In this document: piece by piece, positions 1-7,327 of the stretch
Layout: every line of letters starts with the position of its first letter
How positions within the stretch are numbered: position 1 is the stretch's first letter
Source: Candidatus Omnitrophota bacterium
Lineage (GTDB): Bacteria; Omnitrophota; Gorgyraeia; Gygaellales; Profunditerraquicolaceae
Reading direction: 5' to 3'
Length of the DNA stretch: 34,596 nucleotides
Assembly: GCA_028713155.1 (NCBI GenBank)
Contig: JAQTPA010000016.1
Span: 1 to 34,596, forward strand
Notes under the pieces: generated by a model
Told to the model about the DNA's origin: nothing
The model's input: only the letters and a program-made list of their open reading frames with translations
Databases searched by the model: none
Position numbers and translations under genes: made by a program

Positions 1-1564
1 AATCCAGGATCTGATTTAAATTATTTATATCCCAGGCCCAGATTTTTTCTTCTAACGCCCTGAGCCTGGTATTCATATCAATATCCTTTAAGGTTATGAT
101 AATTTTTCTTTGCAGCTTATGCCGGTACCTGCGGCATTCCCGGGAAAATTCCAGTACGTCCTCTTCGGTCAGTAAATCCGTTTTTAACGCTACAATCCAC
201 AGGCTTTCATTAGAACGGCCGATCAATCCATTTTTTAATACCCGGCTATTAAAACGCAAGGGCTTAATTTCACGGAAGTGGTTTAAGCGGATCTTTTTTC
301 TTTCCAACTGCACCATTTCATTTTCAAACAGGCAAAGCAGTTCATTCATCCTTTCCATAAGCGGCTTTTGGGCATTGGCTATAAATTCCTGGATTAAATC
401 CTGCAGGCTATCGCGGAACCTGGTCTTCTGGTTTTTAGCGTCAAAGGTGAGGGAATGCAGCTTCTCCTGATAAACAAACTTTATCCAGAAACTAAACACC
501 CTATCGTTGATCTTTAAAAAGTCTGCGCTGCGCGCCAGGGTATCCAGCTCCAATAAATAGTTAATTCTGGCAAGTAATTCTTTTTTCTGCATATGCAGGA
601 TATGGGCGATATCCTTTATCCTGTTCCTGCCGTTGGAGACTAAATAAAGGATAGATATGCAGTCATTGCTGTGCGGATGCTCAAGGAACATTTTGACATA
701 GCTGGAAAATCTCTGGTTTAATAGGCCGGCGGAATCAAAAAGCAGGCTCTCCAGTATTTCTGAAAGCGTAACCCCCTTATTTTCCAGTAAGGCATTGGAG
801 ATAATTTCAAGATACATAGGGCAACCGCCGGTAAAATGCACGATGAAATTCTTTAATGGCGTACTTAAATTAACGGTATAAAGCCGGCTAGCCAAATATT
901 CTTCACTGGCCTTTATGTCGAACGGTTCAACTGTCACTACTTCAAAATTACCGAACAGAAGGGAAAGGTTCTTGGAGAGCACGCTTTTAGCTTTAAATTT
1001 CATCGAGCTTAAAATTATATACATCGTGTTCTTATTAGTAACGAGGAGTTTGGACCATTCACGGTAGAGGTTGGCAAAACCCACGCTCTCTAAATTTTGG
1101 AATTCGTCAAATATTACCACGCAAGACTTGCCTGTCTCCTGGTGGATTATTTCACAAAGCAGGTTCAATTCGCTAAATATATCCTTCTTCTTTCTTCTGT
1201 TCAAGCTGCTCAGGATAAAACGTATCTTTTCCACTGTTTTAGGCGCATATTTTTCGGATTTGCGTATAAGAAAATCCAGGTCTTCTTTTAAGGCTATACC
1301 GCTATTGCTGAGGAAATTATAGAGCAGGACTCCGCTAAACCTCTTGGCGAAAGAATCCAACGATTCGGGCCTGGCCTCAAGATAAAGCATGACAATGCGA
1401 TTATCCTGGAATTTATCGAGAAAACGGAAGATTAGAGAAGTTTTACCTACCAGCTCGTCACCGATTATAGCGATGTTCTGGCGATAGTTGTCTTTTAATC
1501 CGCTTACACGCTTCTCCAGCAACTCCAGATAGGAATCTCTTCCAAAAAATATTTTTTTTATCAT
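1..1564 (-). CDS. AAA/STAND-type ATPase, archaeal-ATPase-like (C-terminus cut by window edge)
   Basis: An open frame of 521 codons runs from an ATG at 1564 to the left edge with no stop, so the C-terminus is missing. The N-terminus has a GR-type lead (FFGRDSYLELL), then a Walker A motif GDELVGKT (residues 35-42) and a Walker B motif VVIFDEFQ with Asp153-Glu154. A winged-helix-like region follows, then a segment (NDRVFSFWIKFVY) resembling the DUF234-type tail of archaeal ATPase_2 proteins. These are P-loop NTPases often found next to signalling or toxin-like genes; their substrates are mostly unknown. The start overlaps the stop of the NlpD-like gene by ATGA, so it is probably translationally coupled as the last visible gene of the operon. 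The family assignment is good; the function is unknown. Confidence 0.8.
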   Translation of the reverse strand, partial: MIKKIFFGRDSYLELLEKRVSGLKDNYRQNIAIIGDELVGKTSLIFRFLDKFQDNRIVMLYLEARPESLDSFAKRFSGVLLYNFLSNSGIALKEDLDFLIRKSEKYAPKTVEKIRFILSSLNRRKKKDIFSELNLLCEIIHQETGKSCVVIFDEFQNLESVGFANLYREWSKLLVTNKNTMYIILSSMKFKAKSVLSKNLSLLFGNFEVVTVEPFDIKASEEYLASRLYTVNLSTPLKNFIVHFTGGCPMYLEIISNALLENKGVTLSEILESLLFDSAGLLNQRFSSYVKMFLEHPHSNDCISILYLVSNGRNRIKDIAHILHMQKKELLARINYLLELDTLARSADFLKINDRVFSFWIKFVYQEKLHSLTFDAKNQKTRFRDSLQDLIQEFIANAQKPLMERMNELLCLFENEMVQLERKKIRLNHFREIKPLRFNSRVLKNGLIGRSNESLWIVALKTDLLTEEDVLEFSRECRRYRHKLQRKIIITLKDIDMNTRLRALEEKIWAWDINNLNQILD

Positions 1565-2223
1565 GGTAAATAAAATAAAGGATTCTGGGAAATATGCCCT
1601 TTCCTTATTTCAAAATGCAGGTAAGTATTCTTATCCCGCCCGCTTGAGCCTGTCCTGGCGATAACCGAGCCTTTCTGCACATTATCCCCGGCCCTCACCA
1701 ATATCTCGGAATTCCTGGCGTAAACCGTAAATAATCCGTCTTGATGTTCAATAATTACGGTCTTACCCAACCCCGCGAAATCCCTGCTTAAAAAAACCAC
1801 CTTACCGCCCCGGGAAGCGGCTACTTCTAAAGAACCGTAAGGTTGTATATTTATGCCTTTATTGACCTTATTATTAATCATCTGGCCGAATGAACCGATT
1901 GTCCTGCCGGCTAACGGCCAGATAAAATCGTCATTATCGCTGTACCCGGCGCTTGTCGGCTGTACTTTAAAACGGTTAGGGATAAATAACTGCCGGCCGA
2001 TTTCTATTGCCGTGGCGTCGGTAATGCGGTTTATCCGGGCTAACTCTTCCAGGTCGACTCCATAAATCCTGGATATCTTCCAAAGGGTTTGGCCTTTTTG
2101 AATGCGGTGATAAGTGCCGGTCATGCCCGCAGGTATTTTGACCGCGGCAGGCTGTACATAGGGAGCCGTTGCGCAGCCGCTTACCCCTAAACTGAATAGA
2201 ATTATTAATAATTTCTTCTTCAT
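1561..2223 (-). CDS. nlpD: LysM + degenerate M23 lipoprotein (NlpD/EnvC-like murein hydrolase activator)
   Basis: A 220-residue lipoprotein. A short hydrophobic signal ends in the lipobox LGVSGC with Cys17. A LysM domain covers about residues 38-83 and an M23 (LytM) domain about 100-220. The usual zinc ligands are largely missing: the HxGxD motif reads NKGIN (121-125), the YAH motif reads YAR (168-170) and HLHFE reads YLHFE (201-205). It is therefore probably not a peptidase. E. coli NlpD shows the same type of loss and works as an activator of cell-wall amidases at division, and the C-terminal pattern (LHFEIR...NPL.YLP) matches NlpD closely. A good Shine-Dalgarno (AGGAG) precedes ATG 2223. 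It lies after tRNA-Gly and overlaps the ATPase gene by 4 nt. Confidence 0.85.
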   Translation of the reverse strand: MKKKLLIILFSLGVSGCATAPYVQPAAVKIPAGMTGTYHRIQKGQTLWKISRIYGVDLEELARINRITDATAIEIGRQLFIPNRFKVQPTSAGYSDNDDFIWPLAGRTIGSFGQMINNKVNKGINIQPYGSLEVAASRGGKVVFLSRDFAGLGKTVIIEHQDGLFTVYARNSEILVRAGDNVQKGSVIARTGSSGRDKNTYLHFEIRKGHISQNPLFYLP

Positions 2224-2239
2224 TTCTCCTGCTGCATTC

Positions 2240-2313
2240 TGGAGCGGGCGAAGGGAATCGAACCCTCCTATCCAGCTTGGGAAGCTGGTGTTCTACCGAT
2301 GAACTACGCCCGC
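2240..2313 (-). tRNA. tRNA-Gly (CCC)
   Basis: The minus strand folds as a full cloverleaf: acceptor GCGGGCG with CGCCCGC, D stem GTTC/GAAC with a loop containing GG, anticodon stem CCAGC/GCTGG with loop TTCCCAA (anticodon CCC), and T stem GAGGG/CCCTT with loop TTCGATT. The discriminator is U, as expected for bacterial glycine tRNA, and CCA is encoded. Its first 10 nt lie inside the last codons of thiC as read here. It sits between thiC and the NlpD-like gene and may be cut out of the long operon transcript. Confidence 0.95.
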
Positions 2314-3608
2314 AAACCTGGCCTGCCGGCAGGCAGGCATTTATCCATCAGCTTAATGGAACAATATCTCCCGCACATCGTGCAGACATCGTTATTCTTC
2401 GGTTGGGACGATTTCCGGTATTCCCTGGCTTTCTGCGGGTCTATAGAGAGCTTAATCTGTTTTTGCCAATTACGTTTCTTGCGGGCCAGAGACATTTCCC
2501 TGTCCCATTTTATCGCCGAACGGTTATTTTTTACTATATCAGCAGCATGGGCGGCGATCCTGGAAGCGACAACTCCATCCTTAACATCATCTATTGACGG
2601 GTGCTTCAGGTGTTCAGCGGGAGTGACATAACATAGAAAATCCGCACCAAAGCCAGCAGCCACAGCTCCGCCTATGGCAGCGGTAATATGGTCATAGCCG
2701 CTGGCCACATCAGTCACAATAGGCCCCAACACATAGAACGGCGCCTGATGACAGAGCTTTTTCTCTAAAATTATATTTTTTTCAATTTGATTTAAAGGAA
2801 CATGCCCCGGCCCTTCAATCATCACCTGGACATTCCTTCTTTTTGCTCGCTTCGCCAATTCCCCTAACGTTTTGAGCTCGGCAAGCTGTGTTTTATCCGT
2901 AGCATCAGCGATAGAGCCGGGGCGCATCCCGTCACCCAGGCTTAAAACCACATCATATTTATAGGCGATATCCAGAATTTCATCAAAATATTCATAAAAC
3001 GGATTTTCCTTACCGTACCTGCTGATCCAATTCGCGATTATTGCTCCTCCCCTTGAAACAATCCCCAGCACTCTCCGGTTTTTTTTAAGAACCCTTAAAT
3101 TATCCCTGGTTACTCCGGAGTGGATAGTAAAAAAATCTACCCCCTCCTCTGCCTGCGCCTCTAAAACATTTAGTATATCGTCCGGTCCAAAACTAAGAAA
3201 ATCCTTTTTTTTGTCCTGGGCATTTACGGCAATCTCATATACCGGTACTGTTCCTACTGGAATAGTGGAAAATTTCAGGATCTGGCTGCGGACTAGCCTT
3301 AAGTTACCGCCCACGCTTAAATCCATCACTGTATCTGCGCCGTATTGTATAGAAACAGCTAATTTTTTTAATTCTTCTTTAATGCGGGATTTGTCAGTTG
3401 AGGTACCCAGATTGGAATTTACCTTAGTGCGCAGGGAGAATCCGACAGCGCAGGGCTTAGCCAGGTTATGTGATCTATTCTTGAGCAAAACTACTTTGCC
3501 TTCTTTTATGTACCTAAGCAGGTTTTGGGCAGACACTCCCTCCTGGCGGCAAATCTTCCGCATCAAGGAAGTAAGTTTATTATTTTTAGCGCATTCTAAT
3601 TGCGTCAT
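2304..3608 (-). CDS. thiC: Phosphomethylpyrimidine synthase ThiC (HMP-P synthase)
   Basis: Radical-SAM enzyme converting aminoimidazole ribotide to HMP-phosphate in thiamin synthesis. The start ATG 3608 overlaps the thiE stop (ATGA) and gives MTQLECAKNNKL, the usual ThiC opening; an upstream in-frame ATG at 3707 would lie deep inside thiE. The protein has 434 residues, the short form without the long N-terminal domain. The core carries family blocks such as GADTVMDLS, SLGDGMRPG, VMIEGPGHVPLNQI and LGPIVTDVASGYDHI. The Fe-S motif near the end is CTMCGRYC (Cys409, 412, 416), spacing CX2CX3C; the textbook form is CX2CX4C, though shorter forms seem to occur in anaerobes. The last 11 residues (CLPAGRPGLRA) come from a GC-rich palindromic repeat, and the stop lies inside tRNA-Gly. 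Confidence 0.93.
   Translation of the reverse strand: MTQLECAKNNKLTSLMRKICRQEGVSAQNLLRYIKEGKVVLLKNRSHNLAKPCAVGFSLRTKVNSNLGTSTDKSRIKEELKKLAVSIQYGADTVMDLSVGGNLRLVRSQILKFSTIPVGTVPVYEIAVNAQDKKKDFLSFGPDDILNVLEAQAEEGVDFFTIHSGVTRDNLRVLKKNRRVLGIVSRGGAIIANWISRYGKENPFYEYFDEILDIAYKYDVVLSLGDGMRPGSIADATDKTQLAELKTLGELAKRAKRRNVQVMIEGPGHVPLNQIEKNIILEKKLCHQAPFYVLGPIVTDVASGYDHITAAIGGAVAAGFGADFLCYVTPAEHLKHPSIDDVKDGVVASRIAAHAADIVKNNRSAIKWDREMSLARKKRNWQKQIKLSIDPQKAREYRKSSQPKNNDVCTMCGRYCSIKLMDKCLPAGRPGLRA
2317..2337. repeat. GC-rich palindromic repeat in the thiC 3' end
   Basis: The stretch CCTGGCCTGCCGGCAGG and following CAGG is a near-copy, with one extra G, of the perfect palindrome at 9198-9217. Here it falls between the conserved end of ThiC and tRNA-Gly, and supplies the last codons of thiC. 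Two copies of an almost identical palindrome in one window suggest a dispersed genomic repeat. Confidence 0.7.
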
Positions 3609-4246
3609 TTCGTCTCTTTTAATTTTACGGAAAAATATGCCGCAGCCTTTTGTATATCCCTGCTTTTTAAAATTGCGCGGCATATCGCTATCCTCTTTAT
3701 GCCGCAAGCAGTAATTTTTTTCAGGTTATCCCGGGTTATGCTCCCTATGGCAAAAACCGGGATACTGACCCTCCGGGTTAATTCTTTAAGGCTTTTTAGG
3801 CCAATAGGCTTACAGCCGGCCTTGGTCGGCGTTTTAAATACCGGCCCCAGACCTATATAATCCGCTCCGGCTTTTTCTGCCTCCAACGCTTCTTCTAAAT
3901 TAGAACAAGAAACCCCGATCAGCCTGTTTTTACCCAAAATACTCCTGGCTTTTTTAAGCGATACGTCGGATTGCCCGATATGCAAACCGTCGCTTCCCGA
4001 TAATTTCGCTATATCGGGATAATCATTGACGATAAAAATGGTGCTCTTATTTTTAAGCGCCCGGCTGATGGAAACAGCTTCTTTTAATATGCTTGCCCGG
4101 GGAGAATGCTTATCCCTTAGCTGGATGATATCTACCCCGGAAACAGCTAATTTTTTAGCCAGTGCCGGACTAGGTTTCTTAATCGTATCTTTATTAATGA
4201 GCGCATAAAGCCGAGATCTTTGCAGACGCCTTCTTCTCAATCGCAT
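3605..4246 (-). CDS. thiE: Thiamin-phosphate synthase ThiE
   Basis: Joins HMP-PP and the thiazole phosphate to form thiamin phosphate. A (beta/alpha)8 barrel of 213 residues with clear family blocks: GVDIIQLRDK, IFIVNDYPDIA, GSDGLHIGQSD, LIGVSCSN, GADYIGLGPVFKTPTK (binding the substrate phosphates) and PVFAIGSI. The first 12 residues (MRLRRRRLQRSR) are very basic, lie within the upstream thiD2 frame and do not look like ThiE; the family fold begins at LYALINKD. The start ATG 4246 overlaps thiD2 by 53 nt out of frame and has only a weak Shine-Dalgarno. In many bacteria ThiD2 and ThiE are one fused protein, so this may be a split fusion. The stop overlaps the thiC start (ATGA). Confidence 0.92.
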   Translation of the reverse strand: MRLRRRRLQRSRLYALINKDTIKKPSPALAKKLAVSGVDIIQLRDKHSPRASILKEAVSISRALKNKSTIFIVNDYPDIAKLSGSDGLHIGQSDVSLKKARSILGKNRLIGVSCSNLEEALEAEKAGADYIGLGPVFKTPTKAGCKPIGLKSLKELTRRVSIPVFAIGSITRDNLKKITACGIKRIAICRAILKSRDIQKAAAYFSVKLKETK

Positions 4247-4634
4247 ATATTTTATACCTAACCTTTTTGAATTTAAGGCTGGAATTTATATTAATCAGCT
4301 TGCTGAATTCCTCCAAGACTCTTACTGATTCCTTGACTCTTTGAATATTGGCAAAAAAGATATCCTTAAGGCTGTCCCTTTTTAATTCGTTGGCATAAAT
4401 ATTTTCCCCTACATCGCTTGAACTTAGCCTCTCCTGGAGCAATTCACTGCGTGCGGCTAGGCTCCTTGCCGCTGCATCGATCTGGTGGCGCGCTTCTTTA
4501 AGCTCGCGGGTAAGTAAACGGTTATTTAATATAAACCGGGTAATTTCTTCGCAGACGCGCAATCCCTCCTTTACGCGGTTTATATTGGCGTCAATTATTC
4601 TCTTGGTTATACTTCTCTTAGCGCTTCCGGGCAA
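4194..4634 (-). CDS. thiD2: ThiD2-family HMP-phosphate kinase domain protein
   Basis: A 146-residue, all-helical protein with two copies of the pattern ANINRVKEGLRVCEE (about residues 17-31) and ANIQRVKESVRVLEE (about 95-109), plus a SSDVGENIYAN loop. These are hallmarks of the ThiD2 domain, usually found in front of ThiE and reported to act in place of ThiD as an HMP-phosphate kinase. That would let the thiD2-thiE-thiC set process HMP-P. The start is uncertain: the only usual codon before the conserved block is TTG at 4634, overlapping the upstream gene by 17 nt, with a weak AAGAAG. The end overlaps thiE by 53 nt in another frame. Confidence 0.8.
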   Translation of the reverse strand: MPGSAKRSITKRIIDANINRVKEGLRVCEEITRFILNNRLLTRELKEARHQIDAAARSLAARSELLQERLSSSDVGENIYANELKRDSLKDIFFANIQRVKESVRVLEEFSKLININSSLKFKKVRYKIYAIEKKASAKISALCAH

Positions 4635-5127
4635 TCTTCTTAATCAGATTGGTAGTAGAAAGGCCTTTTACCAGCCTTACGGTCTGCACTTTTCCGCCGT
4701 ATCCCAGCACAAAGTCATTGCCTACTATATTACTTTTATTCCAATCCGCTCCTTTAATCAGGATATCCGGCTTAACCTCTTGGATTAATTTAAGCGGGGT
4801 AGCCTCTTTAAATAAGGTTAGGTAATCAACGCTCTCTAAAGCAGCTAATAACTTAAGGCGGCTTTTTTCACCTACAACAGGCCTATGCTTACCTTTAATC
4901 TTTCTAACCGATGTGTCGCTATTTACACCCACGACCAGGATATCGCCGGCGTTCTTGGCATCCTGAAGGTATTTGGCGTGGCCATAGTGCAGGATATCAA
5001 AGCAGCCGTTGGTGAAAACTACTTTTCTGCCTTCTTTTTTTAATTCTTTAACTAATTTCTTAAGCGCATTTAAACTTTTTATTTTACTGCCGCTTAAGCG
5101 ATGCCGGCTTCTTCTATGAGTTCGCAT
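4618..5127 (-). CDS. rfaE2: D-glycero-beta-D-manno-heptose 1-phosphate adenylyltransferase (HldE C-terminal type)
   Basis: Nucleotidyltransferase activating heptose-1-phosphate with ATP for ADP-heptose, the LPS core and S-layer sugar donor. The 169-residue protein matches the C-terminal half of HldE: VVFTNGCFDILHYGHAKYL with the HxGH signature at His47-His50, then VGVNSDTSVRKIKG, RPVVGEKSRL and IKGADWNKSNIVG, and the end LVKGLSTTNLI, where the TTNLI residues contact nucleotide in this family. The kinase half is not in this window, so it is the stand-alone RfaE2 form. The ATG at 5127 overlaps gmhA by 34 nt; no closer in-frame start is seen. Its place after gmhA supports the heptose role. Confidence 0.92.
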   Translation of the reverse strand: MRTHRRSRHRLSGSKIKSLNALKKLVKELKKEGRKVVFTNGCFDILHYGHAKYLQDAKNAGDILVVGVNSDTSVRKIKGKHRPVVGEKSRLKLLAALESVDYLTLFKEATPLKLIQEVKPDILIKGADWNKSNIVGNDFVLGYGGKVQTVRLVKGLSTTNLIKKIARKR

Positions 5128-5663
5128 AAAATGTGTCCTATAGTAATATGCGCTTCCTGGATGCGGGCAGTGACGCTAGAGGGTACGACTAAAGCCAGGT
5201 CCGCTGACTTGACCAGTTCCCCCCCATCCCCTCCGGTTAAAGCAATGGTTTTTAAGCCCATTTTTCTGGCCTGCTTAAACCCTAACGCCACATTTTTCGC
5301 CTTTCCGCTTGTAGATATACCAAGGGCCACGTCAAACTTTCCGGCTAATGCCTCCAGCTGGCGGCTGAAAATTATATCATAACCAAAATCATTGGCTAAA
5401 GCCGTAATTATAGAAGTATTCGTGGTCAGGGCTAGCGCGGCTAAGGCTGGCCGGTCCTTTTTAAACCTCCCGACTAGCTCAGCAACGATATGCTGGGCAT
5501 CGCCCGCAGACCCTCCATTGCCGAATACAATCAGTTTGCCGCCTTTTTTAAGCGCCTCTATTATTGCTTCCGAAATCTCCAGGATCAAACTGACTTTGCT
5601 CTTCAATAGCTCTTCTTTGATCTGGATACTCTCTAAGATAATCTCCTGAACTCTTTCTCTCAT
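5094..5663 (-). CDS. gmhA: Phosphoheptose isomerase GmhA
   Basis: Sedoheptulose-7-phosphate isomerase, first step of ADP-heptose synthesis. A 189-residue SIS-domain protein with a helical N-terminus, the sugar-phosphate loop VFGNGGSAGDAQHIVAELVGRF, the second loop GISTSGKAKNV and the C-terminal block QEAHITIGHILCELIEE. The His and Glu residues in these blocks are those expected for GmhA zinc and catalytic sites. DiaA is a close relative, but the downstream rfaE2-type gene argues for GmhA. ATG 5663 is preceded by GAGGGTGG and lies 11 nt after the pfk stop, so it is in the same operon. Confidence 0.92.
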   Translation of the reverse strand: MRERVQEIILESIQIKEELLKSKVSLILEISEAIIEALKKGGKLIVFGNGGSAGDAQHIVAELVGRFKKDRPALAALALTTNTSIITALANDFGYDIIFSRQLEALAGKFDVALGISTSGKAKNVALGFKQARKMGLKTIALTGGDGGELVKSADLALVVPSSVTARIQEAHITIGHILCELIEEAGIA

Positions 5664-5674
5664 ATTCCACCCTC

Positions 5675-6706
5675 TTAGCCAAAGAATACCTTGGCGATAT
5701 CGTAAAGCTCCATATCTACCGTTTTTAAGGCCTTGACTGCGTCGGATAACGGGACATCGATTATTTTAATCCCTTGCAGGGCAACCATCCTGCCGAATTT
5801 TTTATTTTTGATTAACTCTACCGCTTTTACGCCGAAGCGCGTGCCTAAGACTCTATCAAACGCCGTGGGCGTGCCGCCTCTCTGGATATGCCCGAAAACA
5901 CTAACCCTGGTTTCATAGCCCGTCCTTTTTTCTATTTCATTGGCCAGCGCTTCTCCGATTCCTCCCAGGCGCACATGGCCGAATGAATCCAATTTTTGCT
6001 CCTGGGTAACTAAGCCCTTGTCTTTAAACTGCGCGCCTTCGGCCACCACGACAATGCTGAAGGTTTTTCCCCGGGCGTGGCGTTTTTTGATAATATTACA
6101 AACTTCTTCCAGGTCAATGGGTATTTCAGGGATTAACACCACGTCTGCGCCTCCGGCAATACCCGCTTCAATGGCAATCCAACCGGCGTGCCTCCCCATA
6201 ACTTCTGCCACAATAATACGATGATGGCTCTCGGCGGTAGTATGCAGACGGTCAATACATTCCGTAGCGATATTCAAAGCAGTATCAAAACCAAAGGTGT
6301 AGTCTGTTGCCGAAAGGTCGTTATCTATAGTTTTAGGCACGCCCACAATATTGGGTATACCGTCCTGAGCTAATTTTGAGGCCACACCCAGAGTGTCCTC
6401 TCCCCCCACAGCCACCAAAGCGTATAGCTCCATCTTTTTAAAACTATCTTTGACCTTTTCTGGATCTCCCTCTTTCTTATAAGGATTAGTCCTGGATGTA
6501 CCCAGAATCGTGCCTCCCCGCGGTAATATTCCGGATACCGCATTCACATCTAACGGCATAGTATCGTTTTCTACTAATCCTTTCCAGCCGTTCTTAATGC
6601 CTACTACTGCATAGCCTTCCAATAGAGATTTGCGCACTACTGCCCGGATTACCGAATTTAACCCCGGGCAATCGCCTCCGCCTGTCAGTACTCCTATTCT
6701 TTCCAT
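5675..6706 (-). CDS. pfp: 6-phosphofructokinase, pyrophosphate-type signature
   Basis: Phosphorylates fructose-6-phosphate at C1. The 343-residue protein is a short, single-domain-pair PfkA homologue with PKTIDNDL and GHIQRGGTPTAFDR blocks. The phosphoryl-donor site reads GGEDT (101-105) and VPKTIDND (123-130). In ATP enzymes the second positions are usually Gly (GGDGS and PGTIDND); Asp104 and Lys125 are the changes that mark PPi-dependent enzymes. The most likely donor is therefore pyrophosphate, giving a reversible, ATP-saving step; this is an inference from known residue rules. A strong Shine-Dalgarno (AAGGAG) precedes ATG 6706. It is the only glycolytic enzyme in the window. Confidence 0.9.
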   Translation of the reverse strand: MERIGVLTGGGDCPGLNSVIRAVVRKSLLEGYAVVGIKNGWKGLVENDTMPLDVNAVSGILPRGGTILGTSRTNPYKKEGDPEKVKDSFKKMELYALVAVGGEDTLGVASKLAQDGIPNIVGVPKTIDNDLSATDYTFGFDTALNIATECIDRLHTTAESHHRIIVAEVMGRHAGWIAIEAGIAGGADVVLIPEIPIDLEEVCNIIKKRHARGKTFSIVVVAEGAQFKDKGLVTQEQKLDSFGHVRLGGIGEALANEIEKRTGYETRVSVFGHIQRGGTPTAFDRVLGTRFGVKAVELIKNKKFGRMVALQGIKIIDVPLSDAVKALKTVDMELYDIAKVFFG

Positions 6707-6721
6707 CTGCTCTCCTTTATT

Positions 6722-7327
6722 TTATGCCCTATCGTATCCTCTAAAAGGAACCGTAGGTTCTTCTTTTGCAATATTCTTTTTATTTCTTTCCTTTTCATCC
6801 AGCGCGATAATCTTGGCTATGTGTATCCTTACGGTAATCTGCTCTTCAACCCCTAAGACCTCCTGAATTTTAGACTTGGTGATATCCTGCAGCCGCGAGG
6901 TCAGTTCCGGTATGTTTGCCTCTTTTTTTAAAACCACCCTCAAATCTACCATAATGCCTTTCTTGTTAGCAATAACATCCGGCCTTAATTCCTTGATTTC
7001 GGGAATAACCCCGGTGAGCCTGCGGATCAAATCCTCTACGGCGGATAAAGCAATGGTAACTTCTCCTGAAGCGGTGTCAAAAGCAATGGTCTTTTCGCGC
7101 TGCAGGCGGCCGAGGATAATCCGGGCAAAGGAAAAACTCACCAGGATTAAAATTACCCCGGAAAGCCCGGTGAAGATCCGGGAATTAGGGCTGCTCTGGA
7201 TATAATCAAATATGTTATTTATATACTGGGGCTGGAGTAAGTTTAAGGAGAAAGCAACTAAAATGATACCACCTAATATAATTACCGCGGCATAAAATAA
7301 TACACCGAGAACCGTAAATATCCTCAT
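6722..7327 (-). CDS. amaP: Alkaline shock response membrane anchor protein AmaP (Asp23-related)
   Basis: About 200 residues with two hydrophobic helices (roughly 5-30 and 50-70), then a soluble Asp23-like domain (IAFDTASGEVTIALSAVEDLIRR onward) with the alternating GIMVDLRVVLKKEANIP pattern. AmaP anchors Asp23-type proteins to the membrane in Gram-positive bacteria; its role in diderms is poorly known. ATG 7327 overlaps the accC stop as TGATG and is spaced 7 nt from AGGAG. A TTG one codon upstream is in frame but worse placed, so the ATG was chosen. No asp23 gene is visible in the window. Confidence 0.8.
   Translation of the reverse strand: MRIFTVLGVLFYAAVIILGGIILVAFSLNLLQPQYINNIFDYIQSSPNSRIFTGLSGVILILVSFSFARIILGRLQREKTIAFDTASGEVTIALSAVEDLIRRLTGVIPEIKELRPDVIANKKGIMVDLRVVLKKEANIPELTSRLQDITKSKIQEVLGVEEQITVRIHIAKIIALDEKERNKKNIAKEEPTVPFRGYDRA

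Noticed and set aside
2277-2631. Plus-strand open frames over tRNA-Gly and the thiC end
   Set aside because: They are antisense to thiC and tRNA-Gly, and their proteins match no family pattern.
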